Part shown: positions 53,335 through 55,207 of the stretch, one piece after another
Position numbering within the stretch: the first letter of the stretch is position 1
Layout of the letters: every line of letters starts with the position of its first letter
Assembly (NCBI GenBank): GCA_028279215.1
Contig: JANQOF010000023.1
Span: 1-55,207 of the forward strand
Origin: Pirellulales bacterium
GTDB lineage: Bacteria > Planctomycetota > Planctomycetia > Pirellulales > Lacipirellulaceae
Direction: 5' to 3'
DNA: 55,207 nucleotides
Translations under genes and position numbers: made by a program
The notes under the pieces: model-generated
Told to the model about the DNA's origin: nothing
Seen by the model: only the letters and a program-made list of their open reading frames with translations
Databases searched by the model: none

Positions 53335-54234
53335 TTATCCTTCCAGGTTCGTTGGAGCGGTGGAACTCGATATCCACTTGTGCTGAAGCGCCGTCGCAAT
53401 GGCTAGTAGGAGCATCAGCGGCGGCGAGGCAAGTATCCAGGAATGGTACTGGAATTGGGACACTTGAAACGCCTCATTCACAAAACAAACTAGGCAAATC
53501 GCCGAAAGTGCGAGCCCCGTAAAGCCGAGAATCCGTTGTCGCGATCGAATTGCCAGCCAATACGCGACGAAGCCGACCAGGAATGCAGCGATGTAGGTGC
53601 CGATGTCTAAGTTGCTGTAGGGAGAAACGTATTCCTGTCCAAACCCCTTGTTCCACCAGTACTGGTACAAATTCACGTTCCAAGTGGTGTATCCCAGCGG
53701 AAACGTCAGAACGGTGTAGGAAGTGCCGGCGAGCACTATCAGAACCGAATGAATGAGCAGCAAGATTCGCATGGAACTACCCCGTCTTCGTTCTTGCAAA
53801 ACAGGATATTCGTAGACGGGACTCGAATCTTGGGCAATTGCTGTGGGAATCCTAGTTTGTTGACTCTTCAATGATATCGGCGCCACATGATTCACAACGG
53901 TCGTCAGAGTAGAGCACTTGGCCGCACTCTCCACATGCCCATACTGTTTCCATTTGAGGGCCCTGATCCGCCCCTCAAAGTCAAGGCCAGCAATGCACTT
54001 TTGGAGTCGAAGATGCTCAGCCAAGCAGCGCAGTAACAAATAGGAAACGAAAGTGCCCAACAGCGAAGAGACGAAACCAAATACGCTCAAAACTGAAAAC
54101 GGTAAGAGAAAGACGATGCACGATGTCAAACATCCGCAGACAAGCACGACCACCGCGGTGATGTCCGTAAGCGTTTCGAGGCCCGATCCACTTTGAAGTC
54201 GCCGCTTTTCTACACGCGTTGCCGTGCTCGCCAT
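53335..54234 (-). CDS. Membrane protein of unknown function, possibly two genes in one frame
   Basis: 299 codons as an open frame. Residues about 22-68 give two membrane helices (TAVVVLVCGCLTSCIVFLL and VSSLLGTFVSYLLLRC). About 95-155 read like non-coding sequence, and from MRILLLIHSVLIVLAG onward (ATG at 53772) there are about four more helices. In the poor middle, the neighbouring frame encodes a clean zinc ribbon (53852-53953). I suspect an upstream gene of two helices plus a ribbon, frameshifted near 53950, and a separate 145-residue membrane protein at 53335-53772. No family is recognised for either part. Confidence 0.55.
   Translation of the reverse strand: MASTATRVEKRRLQSGSGLETLTDITAVVVLVCGCLTSCIVFLLPFSVLSVFGFVSSLLGTFVSYLLLRCLAEHLRLQKCIAGLDFEGRIRALKWKQYGHVESAAKCSTLTTVVNHVAPISLKSQQTRIPTAIAQDSSPVYEYPVLQERRRGSSMRILLLIHSVLIVLAGTSYTVLTFPLGYTTWNVNLYQYWWNKGFGQEYVSPYSNLDIGTYIAAFLVGFVAYWLAIRSRQRILGFTGLALSAICLVCFVNEAFQVSQFQYHSWILASPPLMLLLAIATALQHKWISSSTAPTNLEG
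53852..53953 (-). other. Zinc-ribbon segment in a shifted frame
   Basis: 33 codons starting METVWACGECGQVLYSDDR and continuing CESCG to a TAG stop: two CxxC pairs spaced like a treble-clef ribbon. This frame is closed by a TGA about 8 codons upstream of the ATG, so the segment is either the displaced C-terminus of the upstream membrane protein or a very small gene. Confidence 0.55.
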
Positions 54235-54952
54235 GGCAGATCGGTGATTGGGAGTTTTATGGCGGTACCCGTCCGCCTACTCTAACAGAAAACCACCAGC
54301 TATCCGCAATAGCGTAGGAAATAGACAACAACAGCTGCGTCACCCGTAATTTCGACCTCGAATATAGCTAATCTCTTGTCAACGCACGGCGGTCCCGTCT
54401 GACCAAAAGAGACGTGCGGCTCCCCTTTTCTCACTCGAAGCACTAGGAGCTATCAACCTTGCGATGGGTGTCGATTTCTTGCGTCTTACCAGCGTTGTGG
54501 CAAACCATTGAAGGTCGTGGTGCTGTTAGTACATCCAGATTGAGTCTCAGCGGCAAAAAAGTCCATCAGCTTTTTCACCAATTCTTCACGGGTCTGTCCA
54601 TTGACGTGCGCTAAGCGTCAACTATATCCTGGAGACAGTGAAGGCACGATGTAGCCTTCTGTGTTTCCACCAACACGGATCAGGCGCGATTCTGTTCGAG
54701 ATTCGCCGTGGTATCTCGAACTCTGGATGCATCCCAAGAGTAGTATTGGACCGCTCGCTACCCCCCCCCAATGCAAGCGTGCCAGCTCTCCTACCGCCAC
54801 CCGATGTAGGCTTAGGCCGGTCGCTTACCCAGACCTTTGATCAGTAAGGCTACCATCCTGCCATCGACAACAAGAGAGAGCAAGTTGCTCGAAACTCAAT
54901 ATGTGCATTCGTCTTTGAAGTCACTACCGTAACGAGTTTTTCGGAGAGACCA
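54235..54952. other. 718-nt gene-free region
   Basis: No supported gene on either strand; the short frames present read as random. It has a run of nine C (about 54762-54770) and lower GC than the surroundings. GGAGAG at about 54943-54948 is the ribosome site of the next gene. Confidence 0.5.
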
Positions 54953-55207
54953 ATGAGTCTTAAGCTGTCCGCCTTGCTAGTCCTATGGCTCTGTTGCCAA
55001 TCCGCTTATGGAGACATGGTAACGAGAACCATCCAGACCGATAACAACGATGCCGAAGAGCACTTGAACGATCCAGTATTGTCGGGGCAGAGCGAGGCAA
55101 GAGGAAGCATGGAGTCCCTCACAAGCTCCGACTTAGAAACGTCCGAACAGATGGGCGGCCTCGACTGGCAAGCTCTTGGCGTTCAGTGGGACATGCTAGG
55201 CATCCCC
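54953..55207 (+). CDS. Secreted protein, 5' part only (cut by window end)
   Basis: 85 codons are visible from the ATG at 54953, with GGAGAG 4-5 nt upstream. It opens with a signal peptide (MSLKLSALLVLWLCCQSAYG). The mature start (DMVTRTIQTDNNDAEEHL, then TSSDLETSEQ and LDWQALGVQWDMLGIP) resembles planctomycete secreted proteins whose pattern is 'SSDLEL...QVVGLRF..I.IP.GA', often large and sometimes ending in a sorting signal. The rest lies outside the window. Confidence 0.75.
   Translation, partial: MSLKLSALLVLWLCCQSAYGDMVTRTIQTDNNDAEEHLNDPVLSGQSEARGSMESLTSSDLETSEQMGGLDWQALGVQWDMLGIP

Noticed and set aside
52992..53522. 176-codon forward open frame with a leader-like stretch
   Set aside because: Antisense to the SnoaL-like pseudogene and to a membrane protein gene; the hydrophobic stretch is a frame artefact.
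1..55207. CRISPR array or known defence island
   Set aside because: No regular repeat-spacer pattern and no cas, restriction or toxin-antitoxin genes were seen.

Overview
The window looks like chromosome from a planctomycete, most likely a relative of the Pirellulales. Supporting signs: a BlaI/M56-peptidase pair whose peptidase carries very long carboxypeptidase-regulatory-like repeats, a PEP-CTERM secreted protein, two CsrA proteins, a SelA-like protein, many zinc-ribbon proteins, and long gene-poor gaps filled with hairpin repeats. This is inference from gene content; no rRNA is present.

Layout. 1-1.4 kb: an intact IS110-type insertion sequence. 1.8-4.1 kb: tdh-kbl, the threonine-to-glycine pathway. 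4.1-6.8 kb: a small secreted protein, an unknown protein and an alpha/beta hydrolase. 6.9-11.9 kb: a lone amino-acid-type binding protein converging on an fbp-amidase-MFS operon. 11.9-14.4 kb: repeats, a gene relic, a zinc-ribbon/PH protein and tRNA-Ser(GGA). 14.4-19.2 kb: a sugar set (secreted mutarotase, FucI-type isomerase, sodium symporter). 19.4-21.7 kb: an unknown protein and a PQQ-type propeller. 21.9-23.6 kb: an AAA+ ATPase.

24.0-34.5 kb is the most unusual part: a promoter overlapped by two TACTG-N6-CAGTA operators, a BlaI/MecI repressor, and, overlapping it by four bases, a single 3311-codon M56 peptidase. The HELAH metalloprotease core of that protein is followed by about 2950 residues of regulatory-like, SecD-head-like and ExbD-like segments. 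Converging on it is a ybjQ-ybjQ-prsW operon with a second membrane protease.

36.3-46.3 kb: a SelA-like protein lacking the PLP lysine, a small helical protein, a UVR-motif protein, csrA converging on a lipoprotein esterase, a PHP phosphatase overlapping a Tat-exported metallopeptidase, two tandem secreted paralogues and a methyltransferase-like protein. 46.4-49.5 kb: a PEP-CTERM protein, a MITE-like element that supplies the stop codon of an M24 peptidase, and a second csrA. 49.6-51.9 kb: nuclease and cardiolipin synthase. 52.0-55.2 kb: a DUF3124 protein, a broken SnoaL-like gene, a membrane protein with a zinc ribbon in a shifted frame, and the start of a secreted protein cut by the window edge.

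All calls come from reading motifs by eye; no search was run.
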